Below the pieces are notes generated by a model. That model saw only the letters and a list, made by a program, of their open reading frames with translations. It made no database searches and was not told the origin of the DNA. This document shows positions 12,453 through 23,577 of a stretch of 64,000 nt of DNA, in pieces. The translations under genes and the position numbers were made by a program. Within the stretch, counting starts at the first letter, position 1, and every line of letters begins with the position of its first letter. This DNA comes from Paragordius varius (lineage: Eukaryota; Nematomorpha): the NCBI GenBank assembly GCA_964247055.1, contig OZ176060.1:806001-870000 (forward strand), read 5' to 3'.

Positions 12453-12945
12453 CTGTAAAATAAAACGTCGTCAGCTGTTTTAGTGGCGGCGTGAGTGGCG
12501 TCAACAGCTGATTTATACTCTGGCCCTCGGGCCACAAAAATGTTACAATCATCTCGCATTAAGAAACCAATCATTTCCAACGTTTTTATTGTCAATTCAT
12601 TCTTTTTCTTTGCACTTTCTGAGGAATCACCCAAAATAGCCACAACAGCTGATTTATTTTCCCGGCTAACATCTGGCACGTGTCTATGATCATATGGCCG
12701 CATGAGTGCATGCAATTGACTGACAGATGTTATTGCATTCACCCGATATGTCAGCTGTGCGTGAATGAATGCGCTTATTGCGCTGGCATCTCTTTGCCCG
12801 CGATATTCTCCACGGCCAGCGCCCAGCCTATAAATACGCCACGTTGGATACTTTGTAATACCAGCTGTGTCTCGAACAGCTGGAAACAGTTCCGCATTCA
12901 GGCGGGCAAACATGACTGTCCTCCGTGGTTCATTCATGTGATCAC
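12453..12945 (-). CDS. ERP44: ERp44 exon 3: end of thioredoxin a domain and b domain
   Basis: Begins after acceptor ATCAG with GTGATCACATG, completing a Gly codon left by exon 2, and ends at TTTTACAG before donor GTGCGT. It encodes MFARLNAELF (equivalent to the buried strand of the thioredoxin fold), ITKYPTWRIYR with the conserved cis-proline motif KYPT, and EYRGQRDASAISAFI, matching the EYRGQR block of ERp44. The remainder is a divergent b domain ending DDVLFY. Six CAGCTG motifs lie inside (12,472; 12,505; 12,646; 12,752; 12,862; 12,877). The first residues, GDHMNE, are encoded by sequence that matches the intronic CAGGTGATCA..TGAATGAA repeat and are not conserved in the family. Confidence 0.94.
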
Positions 12946-14127
12946 CTGATTTTGGGGAGGGAAAATATAGAATTCTAATTTATATTAAATAACAAATTAT
13001 TTTACTCATTAAATATTTTTAACAATTATTAGATAATCTATTATTAATATAAAATTTTTATTTTGAGGATTTCATTAAATAATTTTAAATATTTTATTTT
13101 TAACAAAAACATGACTGTCCGCCGTGGTTCATTCATGTGATCACCTGTTTTTAGGGAAATTTATGAAAAAAAAATATATATATATTTTAGATATTTTTTA
13201 AAAATTTTATTATTTTTTGATAAATTTTATAATTTATTTTGAGGATTTCATTAAATTTAAATTATTAATATGCTTTTATTTTTAACAAAAACATGACTGT
13301 CCGCCGTGATTCATTCATGTGATCACCTGTTTTAAGAAGGGAAGGAAAATTTATAGAAAATATGTAAATATATATTAAATAATTTTTTTAAATTTATATA
13401 TTATTTATAATTTTATAATTAAAAAAAGTTGATTAAACTACTTAACTAATAAATATTATTTTTAATTTTTAACAAAAACATGACTGTCCTCCGTGGTTCA
13501 TTCATGTAATCACCTGATTTTAAAAAGGGATTATATATATATATATATTATAAATTATATTAAATAACAAATATTCATAAAAATTTTTAACAATTATTAG
13601 ATAAACTATTATTGATATAATATTTTTATTTTAAATTTTTAAATATTTGAAATTTTATTATTTTTAGATCTTAATTAACTGTCCGACGTGGTTCATTCAT
13701 GTAATCACTGATGAAGGGAAATCAATTGAAATGTTTTATTATAAATTAATTCAGTTATATTTTCAATTTATACATATATATAATAATGAGATTGAATATA
13801 TTTTTAAAAATTTTAAACTAATAAATGTTTTGTTTTATATTTTAATTTTTTAATAAAAATTGGTTTCATTCACGTGATCACCTGTTTTTTGATCATAAAA
13901 ATAAATATATATATATATATATATATATTTATAATAATAATATTTAAAGGTAGTTAATTATAAATTTTCTTATTTTAATAGCTGATAATAAAAGGAATAA
14001 ATCTATTTAATATTTTAGTTCATACACTGATCACCTGTTTATATACATATAAATAATTATAAATTATATTAAATCTAAATTATACAAATATATACAAAAG
14101 AATTTATATATTAATTATATATATATA

Positions 14128-14158
<31 letters not shown>

Positions 14159-14800
14159 CATAAAATTTAAAGGTAGTTAATTATAGATTTTCTTTTATTG
14201 ACTGATAATAAAATAATTTTATTCCATATTTCAGTTCATTCACCTGGTCACCTATTTTTCCCGGGAAAAATATAAATAAAATAAAATAAAACAAAATAAA
14301 AATTTCATTTATATAATTAACATTTTTTTATTGTCATTTTAAGCATTAAATCATTACATCACCTGATTTTAAGGAAATAAGGATAAATTGATACAAAATT
14401 ATATATTCGTTAAGTTTTTAATTTAAATTTTGGCCGCTAAACAAATTTTTCATTTATTAAAATCAATTTAAATAAAACTGTTGAAATGATAATTTAAACA
14501 AATTAAATGTTGTTCTGTAATCACCTGTTTTTGAGGAAAAATAAAATAATAATATAAACAAAAATCCTTTAATTTTAAACAAATTTAATGAGGTTCATTC
14601 ACGTAATCACCTGTTTTAAAGAATAAATAGTCATAAATGAAATGATTATTTTAAGCAAATTGAATGTTGTTCATTCATGTAATCACCTGTTTTTGATTTA
14701 AAAAATAAATAGACAAATCCTAAAATGATTATTTTTAACAAATTAAATGTTGTTAATCATGTAATCACCTGATTTTGTAGGGGGATTATTTCAAAAATAT
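12946..14800 (-). repeat. ERp44 intron 2, acceptor-side zone: serial copies of acceptor plus exon 3 start
   Basis: In transcript sense, the intron carries repeated units of AAACAGGTGATCACATGAAT followed by GAACCACGGCGGACAGTCAT, i.e. the acceptor plus about 35 coding bases of exon 3. Clear copies lie at 13,110-13,148, 13,292-13,332, 13,479-13,518 and 13,679-13,712, with a partial one at 13,861-13,888. Shorter remnants (GAATGAAC + CAGGTGAT) follow near 14,020, 14,235, 14,510, 14,592, 14,662 and 14,745. Copies lose exon similarity with distance from the real exon. Confidence 0.93.
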
Positions 14801-15977
14801 AACCATAAATCATGTAATAAATAAATATTATAAGAGAATTAAAATGGTTATTTAGAGAATTTTTTTAAAAAAAAATTTAATATATAATTAATCAATTCAA
14901 ATTTAGCCCACCTTGAATAATAAATTATGTATTTTTAAACTATAATATAACTCCTTATTAATAAGAAATACATCTTTATTGAGTATAGTTTATTATTTTT
15001 CTAGTTATATATATATGATAATTTAAAATTAAATTATTTAATTTTTTGAAATAATATTTAAAAATATAGCTAATTTATTATTTAAGGGTAAACAGCTGAT
15101 TTATCAAAAGAGGAAATTTTTCAAATGAGGAATTAAATAAAAAAGATTAAAATTGATTCAAAACGTAAAAACAGCTGATCTATTAGAAAAAATATGAAAA
15201 CTACCAATTTTATTAACTAGATATTAATTAATTATCTAAAACATCCATTCATTTTTAAAAATTCAAATCAACATCAAAATTTCAAACCAATGTATAATTT
15301 AATGAAAACAGCTGATCATATTTTTAAAAAAGCTACCAATCTTATTGATTAGGTAAAAAATATTTTATAATTTTAACCACATTAAAATAAAGCTTTAAAA
15401 TTTTAAATGTCATCAATTGATAACAGCTAATTTTTTTAACAAAAATTAATATAAAAACAGGTGATATGTTTTTTTAAAAAAACAGCCAACTATTTATGTT
15501 TTTTTTGTTAAATATGTTTAAAATTTAAAAAAACATTTCATAGAAAAAGTTAAAAAGACTAAACCAGCTGATTTAAGACATGTGTTTATTTTATTCCACA
15601 TTACTTAAAACCCAAATAAAAATAATTTTTTATATATAAAAATGTTTGTTTACCAGCTGATTTTATGCTTTTTATACAATATTTCTTCAAAAAATTAATT
15701 AACACAAAAATAAATTTACTTTTATAAATTTTAGTTGAAATATAAAACTTTATTTGCATAAAATATATTAATTTACCAGCTTATTTTATCAAAAAATAAC
15801 TTTTAAAAAAACAATTATTGCCAGGTGATTTTATATTTTAAACAATTATTAACTTTAAAAATAAAATATTTAACAGCTGATTTTATATTTTTAACAAATA
15901 ATAATTTTTAGAATACCGGCTGATAATATATTTTTGACAAAAATAAACTCAGAAAATAAATTTTAATAAATTATTAC
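14801..15977 (-). repeat. ERp44 intron 2, donor-side zone: copies of the exon 2 end and donor
   Basis: The exon 2/intron junction reads ATAAAATCAGCTGGTAA on the transcript strand. Short copies of it (plus strand: ACCAGCTGATTTTAT) recur at about 15,562, 15,652, 15,776, 15,820, 15,872 and 15,916, decaying to plain CAGCTGAT at 15,094, 15,171 and 15,308. Between these is AT-rich DNA. 14,800-15,060 holds nothing recognisable. Confidence 0.85.
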
Positions 15978-16169
15978 CAGCTGATTTTATAATTTCCGCC
16001 TCCTTTTGGAGTTTGTCCACCAGCTGTTTCCATGCTTCCGTGAAAATGGGATTTGACATTTGACTAAAAGGGCACCAATCGGCATAAAAATTTACGAAAA
16101 CTAAATCGTAACCTTTTATGGTTCGGTTAAAAGTTTCATCTGTTAACTCTTCCGGTTCGGAGGGAAAAT
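15978..16169 (-). CDS. ERP44: ERp44 exon 2: thioredoxin a domain with CPFS active site
   Basis: A 192-bp exon between acceptor AAAACAG and donor GTAATA. It encodes ELTDETFNRTIKGYDLVFVN followed by FYADWCPFSQMSNPIFTEAW. This is the N-terminal thioredoxin domain of ERp44. The family motif is CRFS, with one reactive cysteine that forms mixed disulphides with clients; here it is CPFS, so the single-cysteine arrangement is kept but Arg is replaced by Pro. The exon starts with two bases of a split codon and ends one base into another, in phase with exon 3. Its last hexamer is CAGCTG; a second CAGCTG lies at 16,021-16,026. The exon lacks a signal peptide, so at least one upstream coding exon must exist. 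Confidence 0.95.
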
Positions 16170-17300
16170 CTGTTTTATTTAGAAAAAATTAAAATTTCAA
16201 ATAAAATATTATTTAATTAATATAGTTTGAAAATATCAAAAATATATAAATAATATTTTAATATAAAATTTTAAATAACATTTTGTAAATAAATAAAAAA
16301 ATTTATAAATCATAAGGAAAACTATCTATTAAAAATTATTTTAACCAAAAATTTATTTTTTTTTAAATAAATTTTAAATTTAAATAAAAAATTATTTAAA
16401 CTATAAAAAAAGAAAGTGTGTATAACTTTTTAAAATAATATCAAAACAATTTAAAAAATATATATTTAGTATTTTAATATAAGTTTTTTAAAAAATTTAA
16501 TAAAAATCAAAATATTAAAAATATTAAAAGTTCATCTGTTAACTCTGCAGGTTCGGACGGAAAATCTAAAAATATGAATTTAAGTATTTTAAATGAAAAA
16601 TTATTTTTAAAAAATTAAAAAATAATTTAAAATATATTTAAAAAAGTTTGAAATTTTAAAAAAAATATTATAAAAAGTTTTAAATTTAATAAAAAATCAT
16701 ATCAGTTAATTAATTAATAAGTTAGAAATAAAAATTTTTAATTTATAAAAAAACATCTTTTAATAAATGTTTCATCTTTTAATAAAATATGAATTAAAAA
16801 AAATTAAATCAATATAAATTATTTTTTTCAAAAAAAAATTAAGTAATATTTAAAAAAAAATATAAAAATTATTTAAAATAGAATAAATTTAAACTTAATA
16901 TATTTAAAAATTAAAAGTTTCATCTGTTAACTCTAAGGGTTCGGACGGGAAATCTAACATAAAATTTATGAAAAATATAAAAAATTTAAATTTTAAATAA
17001 ATTTTTAACTAATTTATAAAATTTTAAATATTAAAAAAAAGTTTAATTGTAAATTCTACTAAATAATAACAAAATTAACTTTAAAAGGTAAAAAAAGTGT
17101 TATAAAAAAGTTTTACAATGTATAATTTTAAATTTATTAAAAATAATTTATTATATTAAAATAAATTTAAAAAAAATTTATAAAAAATTTCAAAGTTGTA
17201 AAATTTATATAATAAATTATTAGTTTTTAATAAAAAAATTTAATTTTAAAAATAAATTTTTAAAAAAATCATCTGTTAACTCTTGTGGTTAAAATTTTTT
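16170..17300 (-). repeat. ERp44 intron 1, acceptor-side zone: copies of exon 2 start
   Basis: Copies of the first ~40 bases of exon 2 with the acceptor side (plus strand TCATCTGTTAACTC...GGTTCGGACGG) lie at 16,531-16,567, 16,917-16,956 and, shorter, 17,269-17,290. They are separated by 310-390 bases of nearly pure A/T. The most distant copy is the most degenerate. None continues into the CPFS-coding part. Confidence 0.93.
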
Positions 17301-17802
17301 TTCTATATAAAATCAAATAAAAAAATGTTAAAAATGAAAAAATAATAAATTTTCAAAAAAATGTTTAAAATTGTAATTATTTAATTTAATAAAGTTTAAA
17401 AAATATTATTATTTAAAAAATTTTAAAATTTTTAAAACAAATCTTTTATGATAAAAAAATTTAATTTACACTTTATAAAAATTACAATAAAATTATGCGA
17501 ATTCAATCAATTATTAATTTTTGTTTTAATTCATAAAAAAGTAAAAAATATTTTATTAAATTATTAAAAAATTATTTATTATACAAAAAAATATAATAAA
17601 TATATATATATATATATATATTAAAAATTTTTATAGATAATAAAAATATTTTTAAAATTTTTAAATAAAAAAAAATACAAAAACATACATTTACGGCGTG
17701 AACAAAACATTAATATTTTAATATAAGTTTTTTTAATAAATTTACATGTTAAACATGGTTTCATTATTATATATATATATATATATATGTATGTATATAA
17801 GC
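17301..17802. other. AT-rich intronic spacer
   Basis: A/T-rich DNA with TA runs near 17,600 and 17,768. Open frames here are short and low-complexity. Confidence 0.5.
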
Positions 17803-20527
17803 GCAGACGATATTAAATTTAGCTATAAAAAGGGCAGACGATTTATATATATGACAGCAGACGATATTAAATTTTTACCATACGATTTGTACTATAGGAG
17901 CAGACGATATTTATTTATATATAAATGGTACAGACGATAAGTTAGATGATATTAATCTATAAAAATGGCAGGCGATTATTAAATGACTATAAAAAGCAGA
18001 CGATATTAGTTTTGAGTAAAAGCAGACGATATTAATTGTGAGTTCAAAAAGAGACTATATTAAAGGCTATAAAAAGGGCAGACGATTTATATATGGCAGC
18101 AGACTGTATTAATCATGACTATAATAAGCAAACGATTTGTGTTATAACACAGACGATATAAATTTTAAAAGACTAGCAGACGATATTAAATTTGGCTATA
18201 AAAAGGGCAGATGATTGGTATATATATATATATATATATGGCAGCAGACTTTATTAATTTTGACTGTAAAAAGAGCAGACTACTTTTTTCAAAAATATAT
18301 ATATAGAGAGCAGCAGACGATATTATATTTTGACTATAATCAAACAGTTGATATTAAAGAAGCAGACGATATAAACTATGATTATAAGGGCAGCAGACGA
18401 TATTAATTTTGAGAAGAAAAAGCAGACAATCTATAGAAGCAGACGATTTTTATACTATAAAAAGGGCAGACAACATAAAAAGAAACTATTTGTGTTAATG
18501 AAGCAGACGATTTTTAATTTTACCATTAGGAAAGCAGATGACTTGTAAAACAACAACAGACGATAATTATAGATAAAGACTGGGAAAAAGCAGACCACAT
18601 TTATATGATTTTAAACAAAAAAATTAAATCAAACAAAAGCAGACGATATTGAACTTAAAATGGCAGACGATTAAATGAATTTGAAAAGGCAGACGATAAA
18701 ATCTAATGACAAACCACTCGGTAATAACTGTCGACAAAGCAGACTATAATTAACTTAAAATCCAAAAGCAGAAGATTTAAACCAAATGAAAAGGCAGACG
18801 ATATTAATTTTATATATGCTAAAGGCAGATGACAAAAAATTTAAAATCTTAAAGCAGACTATTAAATGACATCAAAAGGCAAACAATAATAAATTTAAAT
18901 GACAAACCGACCGCAGACGATAATAATTAAAATCCAAAAGCAGACGATAAGATGAATCTGAAAGGCTACAATAAATTTAAATGACAAACCGCAGACGATA
19001 ATAATTAAACAAAAGCAGACGATTAAAACCAAATAAAAATGCAGACTATGATAATTTAATATCAAGCGGACGACAATAATTTAAAATCCTAAAGCAGACG
19101 ATTAAATGAAAAATGGCAGTCAAATATTTGTATCATAAGGCAGACGACATTAAAAATAAAATCCTAAGGCAGACGATTAAATCGTTCTGAAGGGCAAACG
19201 ATAATAAATAGAAATGACAAACCGCAGATGACAAAATTTTATATTATAAAGGCATAAATTATATTTTAATGACAAAGCAGACGATATTCAATTTAAAATT
19301 ATCATTTAAATAAATCACGTTGAAAGGGCAGACGATACGTTAAATAAAAAGACGATATTATTAGAAAGTATACGCAGCAGACGATTAAAATAAATATAAT
19401 ACAATAAAATCATAATCATATATATAAATGATATCATTAGAATGTATACGCAGCAGACGATTAAAATAATTTTCAAATGACAATAATTTAAAATCATCAT
19501 ATATATAAATGATGTTAGGCAGACGATATTAAATTCAAATAAAAAAGCAGACGATATTATTAGAAAGAATACGCAGACGATATATATATTAAGCTTCAAA
19601 TGACAATAATTTAAAATCATTATATATATAAATAATGTTGAAAGGCAGACGATATTCAAATAAAAAAGCAGACGATATTATTAGAAAGAATACGCAGCAG
19701 ACGATATATATTAAGCTTCAAATGACAATAATTAAAATCATCAATCATATATAAACTATGTAGATCGGGCAGACGATATGGTTAAAATACCAAAGCGCAG
19801 ACGATATTATTAGAAACAATATGCAGCAGACGATTAAATGGATTTCAAAGACAATAATTTAAAATCATTAATCATAAATAAATGCAAAAAGGGCAGACGA
19901 TACGTTAAAACAAAGCGCAGACGATTTTATAAAAAGAATACGTAGCAGACGATTTTTTAAAAAGAATACGTAGCAGACGATATCATTAGATAGAATATGC
20001 AGCAGACGATATCATTAGATAGAATATGCAGACGATTTTATAAAAAGAATACGTAGCAGACGATATTAAATTCAAATAAAAAAGCAGACGATACATTAAA
20101 AAAAATACGCAGATGATATTATTAGAGAGAATATGCAGACGATAATTTTAGAGAGAATATGCAGACGATTTTATAAAAAGAATACGTAGCAGACGATTTT
20201 ATAAAAAGAATACATAGCAGACGATATTAAATTCAAATAAAAAAGCAGACGATATCATTTTGGAGAATACGCAACAGACGATTTTATTACGTAGCAGACG
20301 ATATTATTGGAAAGAAACGCAGCAGACAATTTTATAAAAAGAATACGTAGCAGACGATATTATTAGGAGAATACGCAGCAGACGACATTAAATTTAAAAA
20401 AAAAGCAGACGATATCATTAGAAAAAATACGTAGCAGACGATATCTTTTTAAAAGAATAAGCAGCAGACGATAATATTAGAGAATACGTAGCAGACGATT
20501 AAATTAATTTTCGAGAGGGCAGATATT
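17803..20527 (+). repeat. Large GCAGACGAT array (forward orientation)
   Basis: On the order of a hundred copies of GCAGACGAT with variants (GCAGATGAT, GCAGACAAT). Later parts have regular linkers such as AATACGCAGCAGACGATATT and AGAATACGTAGCAGACGAT. Three near-copies of a ~130-bp block, with TTCAAATGACAATAATTTAA and TCATATATATAAATGATGTT, lie between 19,380 and 19,760. The subregion beginning at 18,576 duplicates 2141-2240. It sits within the inferred ERp44 intron 1, antisense to the gene. Confidence 0.96.
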
Positions 20528-20669
20528 AAAAACTGATACATGATTTTATCGTATTTTTTTTTAAAAAAAATTTTAAATAAAAAATTATTAAAAAACTAAA
20601 TTTAAAATTAAAACAATTTTAAATAATTTGAAATAAAAATTTAAAAAATTAATTTTATATAAAAATCAG

Positions 20670-20703
<34 letters not shown>

Positions 20704-22142
20704 ATAAAAATAAAAAAATAAAATTATTACATTTAAAAAATTAATTAAATAAAAATAAAATTAATAAATTTCAAACTTTAAAATAAAAAAAATTTAATAA
20801 AAATAAATTAAATAAAATTTTTATTTAAAATTAGATTAAAGCTAAAAAGTAAATTAAAAAAAAATTATTAATAAATTTAAAAATTAACTAAATTTAATAA
20901 TAAAGTTTATTTAAAAAAAATAAAAATTTATTAATAAAATAAAAAAATTAAATTAAAAATAATTTTTGAAAACTAAATTAAAAATTTCATTTTTTAACAT
21001 AAAAAATTGAAATTATAAAAAATTAAATTAAAATTATTAAAATAATTAATTAAATTAAAAAATAATTTTAAATAAATTAATATTTATCGATAAAATTTTA
21101 AAATATGAATTATTTTTTGATTTTTTAAAAAAAATTAAAGTAAAAAAATAAATTTTATTTAATTCTAAAATTTACAAAAAAAATATTTTATTATATCCTA
21201 AAAAAATTACGAAAAGATTTACTAAATATATAAAACTAATTTCATATAAATAAATAATTTTTAATAATTTTATATTATTATAAAATAATTATCTAAAAAA
21301 CTAATTTTAATAATATAACAATAAATAAAATTAAACTAGACTAAATAATTTAAATAATTTTAAAACTCAATTTTTTAAACAAAATAAAAATTTGAAATTA
21401 ATAAAAATTTAAATAAATACATTATTAATAATTTTTTAAAACATAAGATTTTAATCTAAAAAAATTAAATAATTTTTCAAAAACTTACAAATTTTAAAAT
21501 TAAAAAAAAAAACTAAATTTATAACATCAAAAGTAAAAAAAATTAAATTAATATTAATTTTTATAATTTTTTAAAACTTAATTTAAAATTTAAAAACTAT
21601 AAATATTAAATTAAAAATATAAATAAGTTTTAAAATTTTTATAATTTTAAATTTATAAAATTTAAAGCTTAAAAAATTAAAATCACAATAAATTGATATT
21701 AATTTTTAAAAATTGTTTAATTTTATGATAATTTTATATAAATTATTTATTAGAATAATTTAAATAACTAATGTAATTTTTTAAAACTATAAATATTAAA
21801 TTAAAATTATAAAATAAGTTTTATAATTTTAATTTCTCAAATCTTTATAAAACTCATTTAAACTTAAAAAAATTAAATAGTTTTCAAAACTAATAAAATT
21901 TAAAAATTAAAAATAATTTAACTAATTTTTATATTTTTAAAACCAAAAATATTAAATTAAAAATATGAAATAAGTTTTATATTTTAAATTTTTAAAATTT
22001 AAAACAAAAATTTATAGATTTTGAAAATTTAAAATCTAAAATAAAACTAATTATAATAATTTTTATAATTTTTAACAATTAATAAAATTTTAAACAAAAA
22101 TTTATAGATTTTGAAAATTTCAAAACTAAAATAAATTTATAC
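20528..22142 (-). other. AT-rich donor-side part of inferred ERp44 intron 1
   Basis: Almost pure A/T, with short recurrent phrases such as AATTTATAGATTTTGAAAAT (21,998 and 22,097) that also abut the inferred donor at 22,142. This is compatible with donor-side duplication, but low complexity makes it weak. A (TA)n run lies near 20,665. Confidence 0.5.
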
Positions 22143-22536
22143 TTTGAAAACTTTGGGGTGAATTTAAATTTTTTTCTTTTTCTTGATGATTTAAATTTTG
22201 TTGAGAATTTTGGTTTTTACTTTGTTGTGAAACAATGTTGCTTTCAATCCGATTATTTATTAAATTTTCTTTATGATTTAATTGCGGAGTTAAAAAACCA
22301 CCATCTTTAGAATCAAAAACTTCATTTGAATTTAAATTCTGTTCTTGATTAACATTTTGATTCAAATTTTGATCTTGTTTCGGAGTTATAAAACCACCAT
22401 CTTTGGAATCAAAAACTACATTTGAATTCTGTTCTTGAACATTTTGTTGATAATTTCCTGAAACATAAAAATAAAAAGTTGCTAAAAAATAAATTTGCCA
22501 AAAAAGTGAATTTGAGGTGAAAAATAAAATTTCCAT
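22143..22536 (-). CDS. Candidate ERp44 exon 1: signal peptide plus Gln/Asn-rich segment
   Basis: An ATG-initiated open frame with GC well above its surroundings. Residues 1-27 (MEILFFTS...FYFYVSG) look like a signal peptide. Residues 28-131 are rich in Gln and Asn and contain a twice-repeated VFDSKDGGF(I/L)TP at about 41-52 and 73-84. A GTATAA donor after Gln-131 leaves one base, exactly the phase needed to join exon 2 of ERp44 (the split codon becomes Asn), and the four exons then total 1824 bases (607 residues plus stop). That phase match and the missing signal peptide of exon 2 support the link; the Gln/Asn-rich region itself is not an ERp44 feature. It could instead be a separate small secreted-protein gene reading to the stop at 22,126. 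Confidence 0.5.
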
Positions 22537-22585
22537 ATGAAGCCAACAGATGACGCGTTTGTGAATGTGTGGGAATTTTGAAAAT
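22537..22585 (-). promoter_or_regulatory. Probable 5' UTR/promoter-proximal island of ERp44
   Basis: About 45 bases of normal GC directly upstream of the ATG at 22,536, surrounded by A/T. The plus strand contains GATGACGCG (22,549-22,557), one base away from the unfolded-protein-response element core GATGACGTG. No TATA box can be distinguished in such AT-rich DNA. Confidence 0.35.
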
Positions 22586-23296
22586 ATTTTTTAAAAAAAA
22601 AAGTTAAATTTATTTAAAGAATAAATATAAAAGTTTTTTAAAATAAAATAAAAGTAGTTAAATTTATATAAAATATAAATAATATTTAATTAAAAGACTT
22701 TATTTTAATTAAAATGATTTAAAATATTAAATTTATTATTATTTTTAAAATATAATAAAGGTAGTTAAATTTATATAAAACATAAATAATATTTAATTAA
22801 AAGACTTTATTTTAATTAAAATGATTTAAAATATTAAATTTATTATTATTTTTTAAAAAAATAAAAATAGTTAAAATGATTTAAAATAATATATAATTTT
22901 AAAATTAAATTTTTTTTTTGAATAAAAAATAACAAATTAATAATTGTTGTTTATAATTATATATATTTAATAAATTTATATTGTAATTTATAAAATAAAA
23001 ATATATATTTATATAATTTTTTAAATAAAAATAGTTAAAACATTTTTTTTGAATAATAAAAAATGATAAAAAATAATATATATTTTTTTTTCAAAATAGG
23101 ATTATTATTAATTTGTACATATTTAAATATAAAATATAATTATTTTTATAAAACAAAATTATTAAAAAAAATTATATAATAAAATATAAATGATATAATA
23201 TATTTTATAAAATAAAAATAATTTATATAATGTAATTATAAAATATAAAATTATATAATTTTATAAAATATATTAAATATAATTTAAATTTAATTT
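22586..23296. repeat. AT-rich region with a ~108-bp tandem duplication
   Basis: Two near-identical copies, about 22,655-22,747 and 22,763-22,855, contain TATTTAATTAAAAGACTTTA and AAATGATTTAAAATATTAAA. The rest is low-complexity A/T with no coding signal. Confidence 0.6.
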
Positions 23297-23297
23297 A

Positions 23298-23577
23298 CAG
23301 TAAAAAAACTGAAATTTTACGGACATAAAATATAAAGACAAATTTTTTTTATAAAAGACAATTAAACTTTTTAAATCACGATTATATAAATATAACTGAT
23401 TATTTTACACAACAAAGTATAATTTTGAGATGATATTAGTAATATAATCAAATATATATTTTTTATTTTTAAAAATAAATCATTTATGAGAAAAAAATTT
23501 AAAAAAGGATAATTGTTGTTTAGAAAAAAAATTGTTTCTATATATTTTTACGTTTTGTCCGTATAATTTCAGTTTTT
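23298..23577. mobile_element. MITE-like element with ~28-bp inverted ends
   Basis: Left end AAACTGAAATTTTACGGACA (from 23,307) and right end TGTCCGTATAATTTCAGTTT (inverted, to 23,577) form imperfect terminal inverted repeats. The outer left sequence starts TACAGT, reminiscent of Tc1/mariner termini. The interior is AT-rich and encodes nothing. A non-autonomous DNA transposon remnant is the simplest reading. Confidence 0.5.

Noticed and set aside
11578-12949. Plus-strand and alternative-frame ORFs over ERp44
   Set aside because: Shadows of the real minus-strand exons; they match no family, whereas the ERp44 frame matches throughout and splices in phase.
17746-19659. ORFs inside the GCAGACGAT array
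   Set aside because: They encode repeats of the array itself (ADDI, SRRY) and occur by chance.
2155-20527. CRISPR array, because of short direct repeats with spacers
   Set aside because: The repeat is only 8-10 bases, the spacers are of irregular length and are themselves repeated, no cas genes are present, and the host is a spliced eukaryote.
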